Positions 13,595-25,432 of a stretch of DNA of 64,000 nucleotides are shown in pieces. The stretch spans positions 1,584,783-1,648,782 of the forward strand of contig VXAI01000092.1 of the NCBI GenBank assembly GCA_013399305.1, given 5' to 3'. This DNA comes from Rostratula benghalensis. Taxonomy: Eukaryota > Chordata > Aves > Charadriiformes > Rostratulidae. Position numbers and translations under genes: made by a program. Positions within the stretch are counted from its first letter, which is position 1. Each line of letters starts with the position of its first letter. The notes below the pieces were generated by a model. It did no database searches. It was not told the DNA's origin and saw nothing but the letters and a program-made list of their open reading frames with translations.

Positions 13595-13628
13595 TACACA
13601 CACATGTATACATATGTATGTATGCACA
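13595..13628. repeat. Mixed CA/TATG dinucleotide-rich tract
   Basis: Short CA repeats run into TATACATATGTATGTATG, a degenerate alternating purine-pyrimidine tract. Confidence 0.8.
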
Positions 13629-14444
13629 TTTTATGTTCATTTTAAATGTAAAATAGGTATTTTCTAGTGTTTATTAAACCCACACATTCTTACACACATG
13701 GGTGATCTCCCTGTGATAAGATACTTACCAGAATGCTATAGAAGATCTGAATTTTACGTCCTACATATCTTGCTCATTCTTCATAAAATTGAGACATTCC
13801 CACATAGTGAAACGGAAATGCATAGTTTGGTACAAGCACAGACAAATTATGCTCGTCTGTCATGTGTAATGTGAAAAAACAAACCTGGTTCACCCTCAAG
13901 ACAGCATATAAGCCAGGAGGCAGAAGTTGAATCGTGTCTTTTTTTTTTTAATCAAAATAGAGATCAGTAGTTTAAATACTGAATTTCCTTCAGCAAATAC
14001 TTTCCCACTTTACAAACATAAATCCTTACTGATGGGAAGGATTAAGTTCAAAGATAAAAGTATTTTCTAAGAAGACAGTGTGTAATGGCTAATCAGATCT
14101 CTTCAAGAGAAGTCATCATGTTGCTGTCAGCTCTTGAAAATATTAAAAGTATTCCACCTCTGTGAAAAAAGGGTTTTTTCCCCTGCAAGCCAAGGCTCTC
14201 AGATGACCCACTAGCAAAACAAATAGCTGTTCAGCTTACATGAGGCACGTAAGCACACTGCAAATGGCTGTGAGTAGATTAACAGGTAAAGTATTTTAAC
14301 TTGCATTTATAGTGTGTTCAGTCATAAAATACTATCTTCTTGGTTTTAATTTCTAAAGTCTATTTCTTTCTTCAGTCTGAAGGCTGTATTTATTTCCCAC
14401 TTCTCCTGATTTTTTATAACTTTCATAAGATGTTGCATTAGCTG

Positions 14445-14661
14445 AAGAGAGGAGAAGTTCCTTAAGCATTTCGAAGGAATTCTTTACAGTGAGGATGGTG
14501 AGGCACTGGAACAGGTTGCCCAAAGAAGCTGTGGAAGCCCCATCCCTGGAAGTGTTCAAGGCCAGGCTGGACAGGACTTTGAGCAACCTGGTCCAGGCAG
14601 GGGGGTTGGAGCTCAATGATCTTTAAGGTCCCTTCCAACTCTAACCACTCTATGATTCTAT
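14445..14661 (+). mobile_element. CR1 3' fragment (5' truncated)
   Basis: The sequence contains the end of CR1 ORF2 (the frame for GTGAGGATGGTGAGGCACTGG, then words such as GAACAGGTTGCCC) and then the 3' UTR with GGGTTGGAGCTCAATGATCT and TTTAAGGTCCCTTCCAACTC. It ends in TATGATTCTATGA. About 215 bp remain, typical of heavy 5' truncation. It belongs to a different CR1 3'-end type from the element at 14935, as the spacer words differ. Confidence 0.9.
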
Positions 14662-14934
14662 GAAAGATGGGGTTTATCTGTATCCAATAAAAAGGAAAAT
14701 TACTGTAGCTAGCTCCCCACTGTGTGCTCTGGAACTGTGAAAACCATGAAGTTTCTTAGAGCTTTGCCAGCTTCACCCTCTCATGACCCTGTAAAAATGC
14801 TCAGTGAAGCCCTGAATTGAGCATCGAAGCAGAAGAAATTGTACTACCAGATCACTTACACTCTAATACTGTCTAAGACACTGATGTATTTGATTCAAGA
14901 GCTGCTAGGAGAAAGTACATACACATGTATCATC

Positions 14935-15378
14935 ACAGAATCACAGAATATCAGGGATTGGAAGGGACCTTGAAAGATCATCCAGTCCATTCCCCCTGCC
15001 ACAGCAGGAACACCTAGATCAGGTCACACAGGAATGCGTCCAGATGGGTTTTGAACATCTTCAGAGAAGGAGACTCCACAACCTCTCTGGGCAGCCCCTT
15101 CCAGTGCTCTGTCACCCTCACTGTGAAGAAGTTTTTCCTCATATTTAAGTGGAACCTCTTGTGTTCCAGCTTGCACCCACTGCCCCTTGTCCTATCGTAG
15201 GCCGTCACTGAGAAGAGCCTGGTTCCATCCTCCTGACACTCACTCTTTACATATTTATAAACATTAATGAGGTCACCCCTCAGTCTCCTCTTCTCCAAGC
15301 TAAAGAGACCAGCTCCCTCAGCCTTTCCTCATACGGGAGATGCTTCACTCCCTTCAGCATCTTTGTGGCTCTACGCTC
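14935..15378 (-). mobile_element. CR1 3' fragment (5' truncated, about 440 bp)
   Basis: On the plus strand it begins with the reverse complement of the CR1 end (CACAGAATCACAGAATATCA, GGGATTGGAAGGGACCTTGA). It then covers the 3' UTR and the ORF2 C terminus. The minus strand encodes [20 protein letters not shown], then [37 protein letters not shown] and VVESPS. The last CR1-like bases are near 15378, where the reading becomes unique sequence. It shares its subfamily with the longer copy at 54207-55059. Confidence 0.93.
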
Positions 15379-15976
15379 ATCATCCTCAAGTCTTGTCTAC
15401 TGTTACATTTAACAACACATGCTACACATTTCTGCATTATTACTTTGTAGCCTAGAATTTCTTCAAAAAGTAGTAACTCCAGTAGCAGATTATTGTCCCA
15501 TTCACCGCTTTTTGGGGCTGAGCATTTTAGCTGGACACCATTCATTTTCTCCCAGGCATATCACAAAACATTGACACTCTCACTTGATATTTTGTGCCAC
15601 AAATTCATCTTAGGAATTATTTCATGAATAATTCATAGGGGGCCCTGATAAACATCTAATATACCAGTTCCCCATATCTTGTTTATGTGATGGTTTTAAA
15701 GGATTCCTTTGATGACAAGCTCCAGGTTTAGAGTTTGAAGCTGAAACACACACAGCATCGACAAATTTAAACATAGGAGTACTATTCTTTTTAATGAGGC
15801 ACTTACACTTTCCTTTATTACTAGCTTGTCCTCGTCCTTTTTAATCTATTGCAGCATCAACTGAGTTTGTCTGAAAATACTGTCTTAGGAAACTGTGTCT
15901 TTGAGTTTCCTCCATGCTATGCCTCCTGTCTTCCCCAGCCTCTCTTCCCAAGTCTCTTGTGACTTCAGCAGCCTTC

Positions 15977-15997
15977 AAAAAAAAAAAAAAAAAAAAA
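15977..15997. repeat. Poly-A tract (21 A)
   Basis: Uninterrupted run of A followed by GGCGGC. No SINE or processed-gene body is evident on its left. Confidence 0.97.
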
Positions 15998-17102
15998 GGC
16001 GGCAATTCTTACGCATATTTTGCATATTTTAGGGTCAAATTAGCTGTATCAATAGCCATTCTTAATTGCTCTGTTTTGCATACATCACACTAGCAGTCCC
16101 TTTATGCATCATTAAAATCCCCTCTAAACTAGCAATGCTCAGTTAATTTTTTTAATCCGGCCAAATATTCCAAGGGTTATTTTAATTTTCTTTTAGATTC
16201 AATCTGCCAAAGTGGAAACTGTTCCACTCATTAGCAGATTGGGAAGCAGGAAATTTTCTGAAATTTCCAGAATCTCAGTGAATGCCTTATTTCCTAGTTT
16301 AATTAAACTGCTGAGTTTCACAGCAAGTTACATATTTTAACTCTCATTGCATTCTCATTACACCATCTATTTTTTTGTATCAGTGATATTTTTAATTATA
16401 ACATTCCCTATTCTGGTCTAGACCTCAAGTGAACTATGAAATAAGGTCACTTTCACCAACCCACAATAACTTTATAAAACCTTTTTCTTCCTTTGTAGTA
16501 GACTGTACATAGTTTTGGTGTTTTAGCGTTCCAGAGTAAGAGCCTACACTTCTCAGTTTTGGCATTTGCTGGAGGTCCCAATAAGCTAAAGTTCCTATAA
16601 GCTAAGTATGCATAAATTCCTAACATTTTCTACCCAATTATATTGCTTTTCTGATAGGGTTCTGATAGCTTTTAAAATAGAAGACAGGAAGATTTCAATA
16701 TTCCCATGTATTTTAGAGAATATTACCCGATTTCTATATTCTGCAGCATGGACAAGCTCCATTTTAGAAAAAGACTCTTCCACTTAGGATCCTGTTTCTC
16801 TGGAAAATTTCAAAGCATATACATATAACAATAAACTACAATAATAATGTAATTAATTGAGGATGTTCAGATTTTTTCCCCTGGAGACTAAGTTTCTATT
16901 CTAAAACAACAGTATTTTGGCTTTCATTTGTTATTAGAAACACAATCCTCCATGATTCAGACAACTAATCTGACTATTTGTGCATAAAAGCATCTGTTTA
17001 GTTAGGCATTTATTTTAAAAGAAGTATTTTTGCTCTGAATGAAAAGACACAATTTAATAGAACAAATCTTAAGGCTATTAAAGTTACCCTCTAATTTTAC
17101 AG

Positions 17103-17180
17103 CATAGAATCATTTAGGTTTCAAAAGACCCTTAAGATCATCGAGTCCAACTGTTATAATACTTAGAATCATAGAATCAT
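17103..17180 (-). mobile_element. CR1 3'-end remnant
   Basis: The plus strand reads AGAATCATTTAGGTTTC, then CCTTAAGATCATCGAGTCCA, the inverse of an avian CR1 3' end of a type different from the 14.9-kb copy. It is followed by two further AGAATCATAGAATCAT-like octamer words. Only about 80 bp can be recognised, so it is an old and heavily truncated insertion. Confidence 0.75.
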
Positions 17181-18027
17181 ACTTCTAGTATTACTTAAAT
17201 CCTGACTATGATATATTGATACATTCGTAATTCACTAGTGGAGCTCAAATTAGACAAGGGAAACAGCTCTTTGCTTGGGAAACTGCTTTGCTTTTCTTCT
17301 TAAAACAGTCTAATTCTATGCAATCTGCTTTAATTCTTCTCTCTTGATACGGTTTCTGTTTGCAGCAGTGAGGATTAGGTCTTTGGACAAGATAGAGCTG
17401 AGACGCAAGTAATCCTGTGAGTCTTGAAGGTCTGGAGTTAAGAGAATGAGATCTACTGGAGAAGAGACATGGGATCACGGGAAGAAGACAACAAAAAAGA
17501 CAAGACAGCGACTGGAAAGGGGTAAAAGAAAGTGGAGGCAGGAGCCAAGCTGGGCACTGCAGTAATTGTTCTTTCTCTGTTTTTAGGAAGGCAGATTTAC
17601 AGAAGAGCAGAGGTGGGAAATGTCAGAGGTTTTAGGTAGCTTTATTTTAGTAAAGCTGTGGAATATCTGAGAGGAAGTGTCAAGGAAGGAGTTGTATATA
17701 CAAGAGTGGAGGAGAAAGCTGTGAATAATTTGCAAGTCTAGTAACTAAAAATAACAGTGATTAAGCCTTTTGACTGGGGAGGAGTCATGGGAGCAAATGG
17801 GGGGAGAAGAGGGAAGCACAGCTCAGAGCCTGGTGCAATGGGCTGCAAATCGAGCCAGGTGACAATGCTGCCAGAGAGAGGGTTTCTCTGGGGACCACCT
17901 CCTTGCCACCCAGCACAGCTCAGGGAGAGCTCAGATGAGAAGAGCTGACAAACCTGCTCTTCTGCACATGGGGTTTTAATGAAGAATCGGTTACTGTAGG
18001 GTTGTGAAGTTAATACAAGCCATGTCT

Positions 18028-18087
18028 ACAACAACAACAACAACAACAAAAAAAACACCAACCAAACCAAACCAACAAACAAAAAAA
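18028..18087. repeat. (CAA)n and A-rich tract
   Basis: About seven CAA units, then a run of A and CCAAA-type words, ending in seven A. It may be a simple-repeat expansion or an old A-rich tail. Confidence 0.9.
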
Positions 18088-18606
18088 GGAAATAAGGAAA
18101 CCCACTACTTGTTTGTTCACATGTAAAACAGCAAAGGACCCCTCAGCAGAACATTCCTCCACACTGTGCCCTGCCCTGATCCTGTTGCCATGTTCTCTCC
18201 AAGTCCCTCAAAAGGAAGAGGACACTGTCCACCCCTAAAATGGACTTTACTCCTCTTTAGGAAAACCTCCTTTCTTAGAGGTATTTGGAGGTCTCATCAA
18301 AATGTGAAACTGCAAATGTGGGACCCGAGTCTTTCATTCTCTGGCGTCATAAACATCAGCCATGGTTTGACATTATTGAGTTGTGGCTCTGCCTTCTGCC
18401 TCTCCTGCTCTGCTCCTTGTATCAGAAATACCCCAAGTCCACTAGACTGTTTTCAGAGCTGCACCAGCAGCACCTGCCACACCTGCCTCCCCATACTGAC
18501 AATATATATACCCTAAAAAAACACACAGTAGGGACAAGATGCACCTGAGTTCATCCATGAAGGAATTTAGAATTTCACCATGTTACATTTCGCCATGTTA
18601 CAGATT

Positions 18607-18621
18607 AAAAAAAAAAAAAAA
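18607..18621. repeat. Poly-A tract (15 A)
   Basis: Homopolymer run in unique intron sequence. Confidence 0.93.
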
Positions 18622-21600
18622 TCACAACAGCCTCTGTCACGAGGTTTTTCTTTTTTTCACATAGACAAACAAAGCACATGGCTTATGTTGAACTTCCTGT
18701 GTCAATTAAAGTTGCAGAGAAGCAGGGGTCCACAGGACAAAAGGCAATAGGGGTATGGAGGCCTGTATGTCTGAATTTACCACCAGATGAACAACTTCAT
18801 ATGTCTGCAGTCACCACTCTCTTACGCCAGCCCAATACAGAAAATGAAGATTTAAGTATTTGCCAAATATGCATTCAACCAAATGTTGAAATAAAAGAAT
18901 GAATGCAGTTGTAATGTAACAGTATACACAGATATTTTATTCCAAGTAGATTTAATAGATTTGTAAAAAGTGATTTTCAGAATAAAATATGCAACTTTGG
19001 GGAACTGAAAAGGATGTCAAAATAAGAACTTAATATCAGGTATATTTAATTTTAAAAAAACCCCTACAGTAAAAGCAGTCATTTAATCAAGTTTCACAAT
19101 TTATCTCCCAGAGAGCAAACAACTACGCCACCACATAGGAAATTCAGAAAAACATTTAACAAAATTTTTGGCAAGTAGGTTAAAATTGCAGTTATACAAC
19201 TTCGATTAAACTAGCAGAAAATAAATTACTCCAGTGATATTTTTTTAATAAAACATATCTTTAGTCCTCATATATTAGCCAGGTATTTTGGACTCAAGAA
19301 ACGTAACTTCATACAAAGGCTAGAGTGAACTGCATAAAAATCTGTCTTACGGTTTTCCAGTCACATTAGTCATGGGTATAATTTAGACGAGAGTTACAAT
19401 TTCAATTTTAAATAAGTTTTAAGGGGAAAAGAACTGTCAATTAAATTCTTTATGAGTTACAAATGTAATTCAGGTAGTACCTTAAAATTCTTATGTGCAT
19501 TGTTTCAAAAGCATTTCTGTAGTTTTCTGTGCCATTATCCGACTAAACTGAGATTTGGTTGCACCAGATCCATGTCTACATCTATAGGGAAGTTTACCCA
19601 TGAATTTCCATGTCTGTATAACGCTGGCAAAAGAGGGGAAATATGCATAGCACCTATCACCATACATTTCTCCCTTTCTCATATAGATCATCGTCTAGGA
19701 ATGTAGGAAAGCTGCGTAAAAGGCGTGGTGGTTGGGATTGGACTTTGTCAACAATCATCCTTCCTTCATCAGGCTGCTCCAGCAGCAAAGGCATCGGGCA
19801 TCCTGCCCTGGGTGCTGAAGAGGAACATGTGCCCCGTTCATCTATTTGACTCCAGGCATTCGCTGGCTCTGGCAGCCCCCCATGGCAAATATTTTTTTAC
19901 ATGGAAGAACCAGGATTCCCAGAAGCATTTGGAGACATAATTTGAACAGGAGACTTCCTGGTCTCACGCGGCACACAGACATGACCAAACATGAGCTCAG
20001 TGCATGAGACAGCAGCAAAAGTGGGGAAACTTTTACTCTGTGCCACGATCCATCACTACAGTGGTCTTTGGAGTGCAGCCCTTCCTGCAGTCTACACTGA
20101 CTACTTCCACACAAGCAGGAGTTCAGACAGGAGTAACTGGCAACGCCTTACACTGCCGCAGTTCAAGCAGCTTGAAGGGAAAGAGAATAAGTCTGTTATT
20201 CGGCAAATCCATAGCACAGTCACTGGGCTTCTTATGAAGATGAACCTCGTAAACACACAGACCAGCCAGTAGCTGGTGGACATGTGTACACCTCTGGGCT
20301 TGGTAGGACACCAAGAGTTGACTACTGATGGAGAAAGTGTGCCCAAACACAGCCAGGGAGAGGCAGAAAACACATTTCTGAACGCGGAGAGAGAGCTTGT
20401 GGATAAATGTTGCTGAAAGAAACATGGGATGTGAACAAAGGACCTGTTGACTGTTTGATTCCTCCTGTGCTGGCAGAGATGACGCTCTGAAAATAAACTA
20501 GATTGTTAGTGTCAAGTAGCAGACACCATCAGCTTCTCTTCTCATAAGTGGATAAAAAAAGGTTCCAGCTGTTTTAATTAAAAAGAGACTCAACACTTAC
20601 CATGCCTGAAGTTTTTCAGAAGAAAGCAGTGAAATTCATCCATCAAAATCAACTCCATCTCTGACTCCAATGGGCTCTCTGCTGCAGCCAAGAGCCTTAA
20701 AATAGGATGTTTGGAAAGCCAACACTGCCATACAATCACCTTCTAAAAACCTTTCTTCTGTTACTGTCATTATTCACTTCCCTCAGCTCCATTTAAGGAT
20801 AAAAGTCTGGTGTTTCTAGTGCTGGAGTAGGAGATGGCTTAGGCAGGGCACTCCCTGGGGCAGAAGGAGGACAAAGCAGCTGTGGCATGACCTGGGGAAA
20901 GACACTTCGGGCAAGTGATGTAGGAACATGGCTGGATTGGGAGCAGAGAGGCAGCACTGGCTAAAGCTCTGAAATCATCGGGTACGTACTACCTACTTCT
21001 TGCTCAAATACATCGTACACAAGTATTAGTCTTGAGCAAGACCAGCATGGTGGCAGCAGGAGGCTTGAAAGAGTGGGAAAAGAACACAAATAACTCCTTC
21101 ACAGAAACTTGCAACCAATACCCAGAGCAGGATGGAGTCCCACAGACTGTCTGTTCAATCTGTATAGCCAACTGAAGGCAAAATATGGCACTGAAATAAA
21201 TTTGGGGTAAGTATATGGTGATGTTTTATGAGTAGTTGCTTAATTAGCCTTTCACCTCGCCTGGAAAGGCAGCTTTTTGTGTAAATCTCGTGTGACACGA
21301 GAATAAGAGAAACTGTGTTTCAAATTACACCAGAGCACTAACCAGACTAACATGAAAATGCTGAGGTAAATGGAACCGGTCATCTCTAGAGACAGCTTTT
21401 TTGCACACAACCTAACACATGAAATTGGAAAATTATAAATGCAACCTGACAACAAGTTGGGTTTGAGGTTTCTAGACTGTAATTAGCAACTCTGCTACTG
21501 TTGTGGAAAACTAGAAAACCCCCAATTTGCTTGGTGCTGCCTCTCCTGCCGCTTCCAAATGCCCTCACACCACATCACAGCTCATAGAACACCCCTTGGC

Positions 21601-22570
21601 TTAAAGACGGGAACTCCTCAACCGTTCTTCCCTAACCCACCCCCAGTGCCTTCCCATCACCTCTAAATTACCCTGAACAACACTCACTATTACCGTAGCA
21701 ATATTTGCTACCTATCACACAGTTTGCAGACAGATTAAAAAGAAAGAGGCTTTGATGCTTACACCAAAGCTACACGCTGGCTCATTAACCAAGCGTTGGT
21801 CATTAAAGGGAAAGGATAAAAGTGGAGTTTCTTCCTGCCTCTCCTTTGGTTGGGACATAAATGCACTCACCCATTTCTCCTCAATCACTATGCATATCAG
21901 AACTTCCTGTTCTAAATATTTCTATGCCTCCATCAAATTCAGTTAAAATTGATCAAAAGGTTAAAAACCAGCAGAAGGCTGGGGATGGTGGCAGCTGCCA
22001 GACACAGCTTCAGGCGAATGGCACATTGCACAAGGTTACTGCCTCGGACACCCTGCCTGCAGTTATGTAGGGTCATTTCTTGAGCATCGGAAATATTCTG
22101 CTAATCACAACAGCTTCAACTCCGCTGAAGGAAAGGGAGCTTACCAGTTCAGACCAGCTCACAAACTCTCTCAGCCCCTCTAAAGATGCCTTTATTCCCA
22201 GAGAAAGGAATAAAGAACAATAACTGGCTGAAACTTTCCTCTTTATTCACATAAACAACAAAAAAGTGTTTCTGTGGCAACACTTCCAGTTCTTTGTAAG
22301 CACATAAGGCACAAAACAGTTTGCCACAGATCTTGCCAATCAGTGGCATATATAAGCTTCAAGAGTTCCAAGAAAACAAACAAAAAAAACCCCCAAACCT
22401 GTTTCTCTTTCCTTCATGCTTCATTAAACTTCAGCATTAACCAGGAGAAAAGACCCCTTTGGATAACATTAGTCAATGCAGCCACTAGTTGCTGAATGTT
22501 TCTGAAATTAGCTACTAGCAAAGCAAGAAATTTTAAGAATAGAGTTGACATGGAGAAACTGATATGGAGA

Positions 22571-22685
22571 AGGGAAGGGAAGGGAAGGGAAGGGAAGGGA
22601 AGGGAAGGGAAGGGAAGGGAAGGGAAGGGAAGGGAAGGGAAGGGAAGGGAAGGGAAGGGAAGGGAAGGGAAGGGAAGGGAAGGGA
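22571..22685 (+). repeat. AAGGG-type pentanucleotide array, 23 copies
   Basis: The unit AGGGA is repeated 23 times over 115 bp with no interruption, then breaks up in ACAAGGGAAGGAAAA. One strand is pure purine and the array is a mirror repeat. It has runs of three G separated by two A on the plus strand, the form expected to make G-quadruplex or triplex DNA. In the CPQ transcript it is read as CCCTT. It creates long artificial reading frames on both strands (Gly-Arg-Glu-Gly-Lys and Pro-Ser-Leu-Pro-Phe repeats) that should not be taken as genes. Confidence 0.98.
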
Positions 22686-25320
22686 ACAAGGGAAGGAAAA
22701 CACTTCTGTTCATTCTGGTCTGGAGATGATGTCTACAACCACTGCTGGTACCAACAGGAGCACACACCATCGCTGACTTAGAACTGTAGGTTGCTGAAGG
22801 GGATGTTTTCAGAGTGCAGCTGCTACTGCACAGAAGAGAAGAGATGTTTTCTGCACAGGGTGGCAGTGGAAAAGCCACAAAGTTTCACCTTGCTGAAATG
22901 TAACCATCTAAAAGTTGGCATTTGCTCTGAATTTGCTGACTGTGCTTCCTTCCCAGAGAAGGAGGAGAGGGAACGGCACCGCCAGCGTGTGCCCCTTCCC
23001 ATCACCCCATTGAGGAAGATGGAGAGGGAGGCATTACAGCTATTAAAAGCAAAGTATTCAGACAAACTTGAAACTTTCCACTTTTTAGTTCTTTTGCTTT
23101 CCAGGTCTAACTGACCTGTAAAGCTTATACAGTCTTCAAAAACTAGAGTAGTTCACAATCAGGCCCTTCGTTTTTAGGTACTTTAGTCTTTTGAAACATA
23201 TATACAGGATTTTACATGAATTAAATCTTTTTGTTCCACTCTCTGGTAATACACTATGGAATTGTTTCAGTTCAGTCTGGCCTTCCTGTAGTTTCCTTTC
23301 TCTCAAAAAGAAACATCCCTGTGAAGTCAAAAAGTGAAATGGAAAAAAAAAGCCCCACGAAAAGGCTGAAGTGCTGAAGATTCTGTGTAGAACTACTCAA
23401 GACTGTGCTACTGTCGTGTGTCCTTATAGGGAACATATTACTACTAAAGAGTCTGGAAAGCTATGAAAACATTGTACAGATCTGTCAGCTCAATCAGAAA
23501 AAAAAGTCAGCACTGAATATTCAGGAAGTATAAAGCCTAACACATAAAGTAACTGCTTAATTTAGAAACAAAAGGAAAAACTGTTTAAAAAATTTACTTG
23601 AGGCAAGAAAATAAAGTGCACTGCTTAAAACAAAAGGTAACTTATGCTTAACATAAAATATAATATTTAATTTAAATTATAATTTTAATGGTTTTTAAAA
23701 ATTAATTCATATATTTGGCCCCAAGCCACTAGCTATTTAATGATTTGGGAAGGGGGCTATGTTGAAACTACAGAAGAGTATTTAAACTATAATCATTCTT
23801 CAAGTAATACATGGAATTATCAAAATCCAATTAACAGACCTAGCTTGTGTTCACCAGGCATGTCCAAGGGTTACAGTGATACCATATTTGACAATGTTCA
23901 CTTCAGCTGTAAGCTCATGTCTCCATATCTGTATAAGATACAGGTATCCCATATGCAAATGCAGTTTTTATGGCTACACAATGCAACACATCTTGAAGAC
24001 TTACATTAAACAGTAAAAAAAAAAATATTTACAAGTGCAAAAAACCAAGCCAGTTTAGTTATCTTACCCCCATGCCAAATGCACTTGATGGACTCCTCTG
24101 AGTCTAAATTTATCAGGGTCCAAAAAGGATATTAAACCAAGTCTCCACAGTTCAAAGTATAATGCTCACTCAAAATAAATAAAACTCATTAATACGTTTG
24201 CACAGCTGTTATTTTGCTTTCCTTTTTGTCAGTTTTTATGTGCACCATGAGAGAAAAAAAACTGCCTTAACTGATCTGCTATGGAAGACAGCTTATGAAA
24301 AGCCCTATCTCACGTGGTTATCTACAGGGTAGATGTGATGACCCTGGAGTCCTCTCCCAGCCTTACGTTCCTGCAGGGCACTGGTATAAGAAGAGCTTAA
24401 CACAACAGCTGGCCAGAACAGAGGGTATCAGCAAAGACTCTGGCATTTCCCAGCTGAGAAAACAGTGCTTCGCCACAGGTCGTACAGCAAACACACAGGC
24501 CACTACCAGAGGAAATAAAATATTTGAACGAGCAGAGAGCGATGCATTTCAGTCATGCGTGAAGGGAAACCCAGTGATTAAGAATTACACAATGCCACCA
24601 TGAATTTGCCCTTAAGAAACACAAAACAGTGCATTCTGAATGGAATAGAGTCAGCAAACACAGAAGAATAATTGGGGTTTTTTTCCTGAAGGTATAGAAA
24701 ACAGATATTTTCCAATAATTATAAAAGCAAGATTAAAAAACACTAAAAGAAGGAGTAGGCCTGAATTCTTTTGTAGAAGAATCCTCTTTAGTTTACTTTC
24801 AAAGCACCAAAAATTGAAACAGATCCATTTTGTTTTTGGTCACAGACTAATATTCCAATCATTTCCAGGCTGGGAAAGTGAGAGATAAGAGGTTCAAATA
24901 ATGTAAAATAAAGGAACAGGAATTCACAGGGATGTCTGGTGTTCACCACTGACATATGAGAATGGCTAATGACATAGCAGAGCCGGGCTACAAAGAGCTC
25001 TTCAAGAAACAGTGAGATTGTTCAAGTGCTCAAATCCTTCTGATTAGAAGCAGGGAAGGCTAGTTACTGTTACTTTGTGGACCACCTCTCCCACCAAACA
25101 CACCCATTGACTGATGTGTTGCTTTTGGATGACCCCTGTGATGAAAAGAGGAGTTTAACAGACATATCGGCAAAATATTTGTACTAAGTATGAATATTTG
25201 TGCTCAGAGTAATGGATAAAATAGAAAATCTGGCTTAGACAACATACAAAATGTCCTGGAAATGTAATGCATTAAAAATATTTTTATTTAATTTAAAATA
25301 CTTTAAAATTAAATATTTAC

Positions 25321-25432
25321 CCAGATCCTTAATGATTGATAATGCCTCCCATGATATAAATGCTCCACCACCATCATCCATAGCTCCCTGCCCAACGTCC
25401 CAGCTGTCCAGATGTCCACTGACCAACACAAT
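25321..25432 (-). CDS. CPQ: CPQ coding exon with zinc ligands His290 and Asp302 (probable exon 5)
   Basis: This exon holds the first half of the di-zinc centre of the M28 peptidase. The translation begins [20 protein letters not shown] and continues [18 protein letters not shown]. The His of SGHLDSWD is the first zinc ligand (His290 in human numbering), and the first Asp of MDDGGG is the bridging ligand (Asp302). The exon is 112 nt: 37 codons plus one base. It starts in phase 0 after a CTTTTCCAG acceptor and ends with the first base of a split Gly codon before a GTAAATA donor. The preceding intron is 36.5 kb and the following one 15.1 kb. No stop or frameshift is present, so nothing suggests loss of function. 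Confidence 0.98.

Larger units (their letters stand above)
10240..25320 (-). other. CPQ: CPQ intron between the Asp302 exon and the Glu336 exon
   Basis: This 15.1-kb intron has a GTAAATA donor at 25320 and a TTTTAG acceptor at 10240. It contains CR1 pieces at 14445-14661 (plus), 14935-15378 (minus) and 17103-17180 (minus), several A-rich or AT tracts, and a 115-bp pentanucleotide array at 22571-22685. Unique stretches at 10240-14440, 15380-17100, 17180-22570 and 22690-25320 show no gene I can recognise. Parts around 11400-11990 and 17700-18500 are richer in GC than the rest but carry no clear protein signature. The stretch at about 16005-16270 is AT-rich with TAAT and ATGCAT-type words and may be conserved non-coding DNA. 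Confidence 0.9.

Noticed and set aside
22414..22878. Long open frames rich in Pro-Ser-Leu-Pro-Phe (minus) and Gly-Arg-Glu-Gly-Lys (plus)
   Set aside because: They are read-through of the AAGGG-type pentanucleotide array, which has no stop in any frame of a 5-bp unit of this composition.
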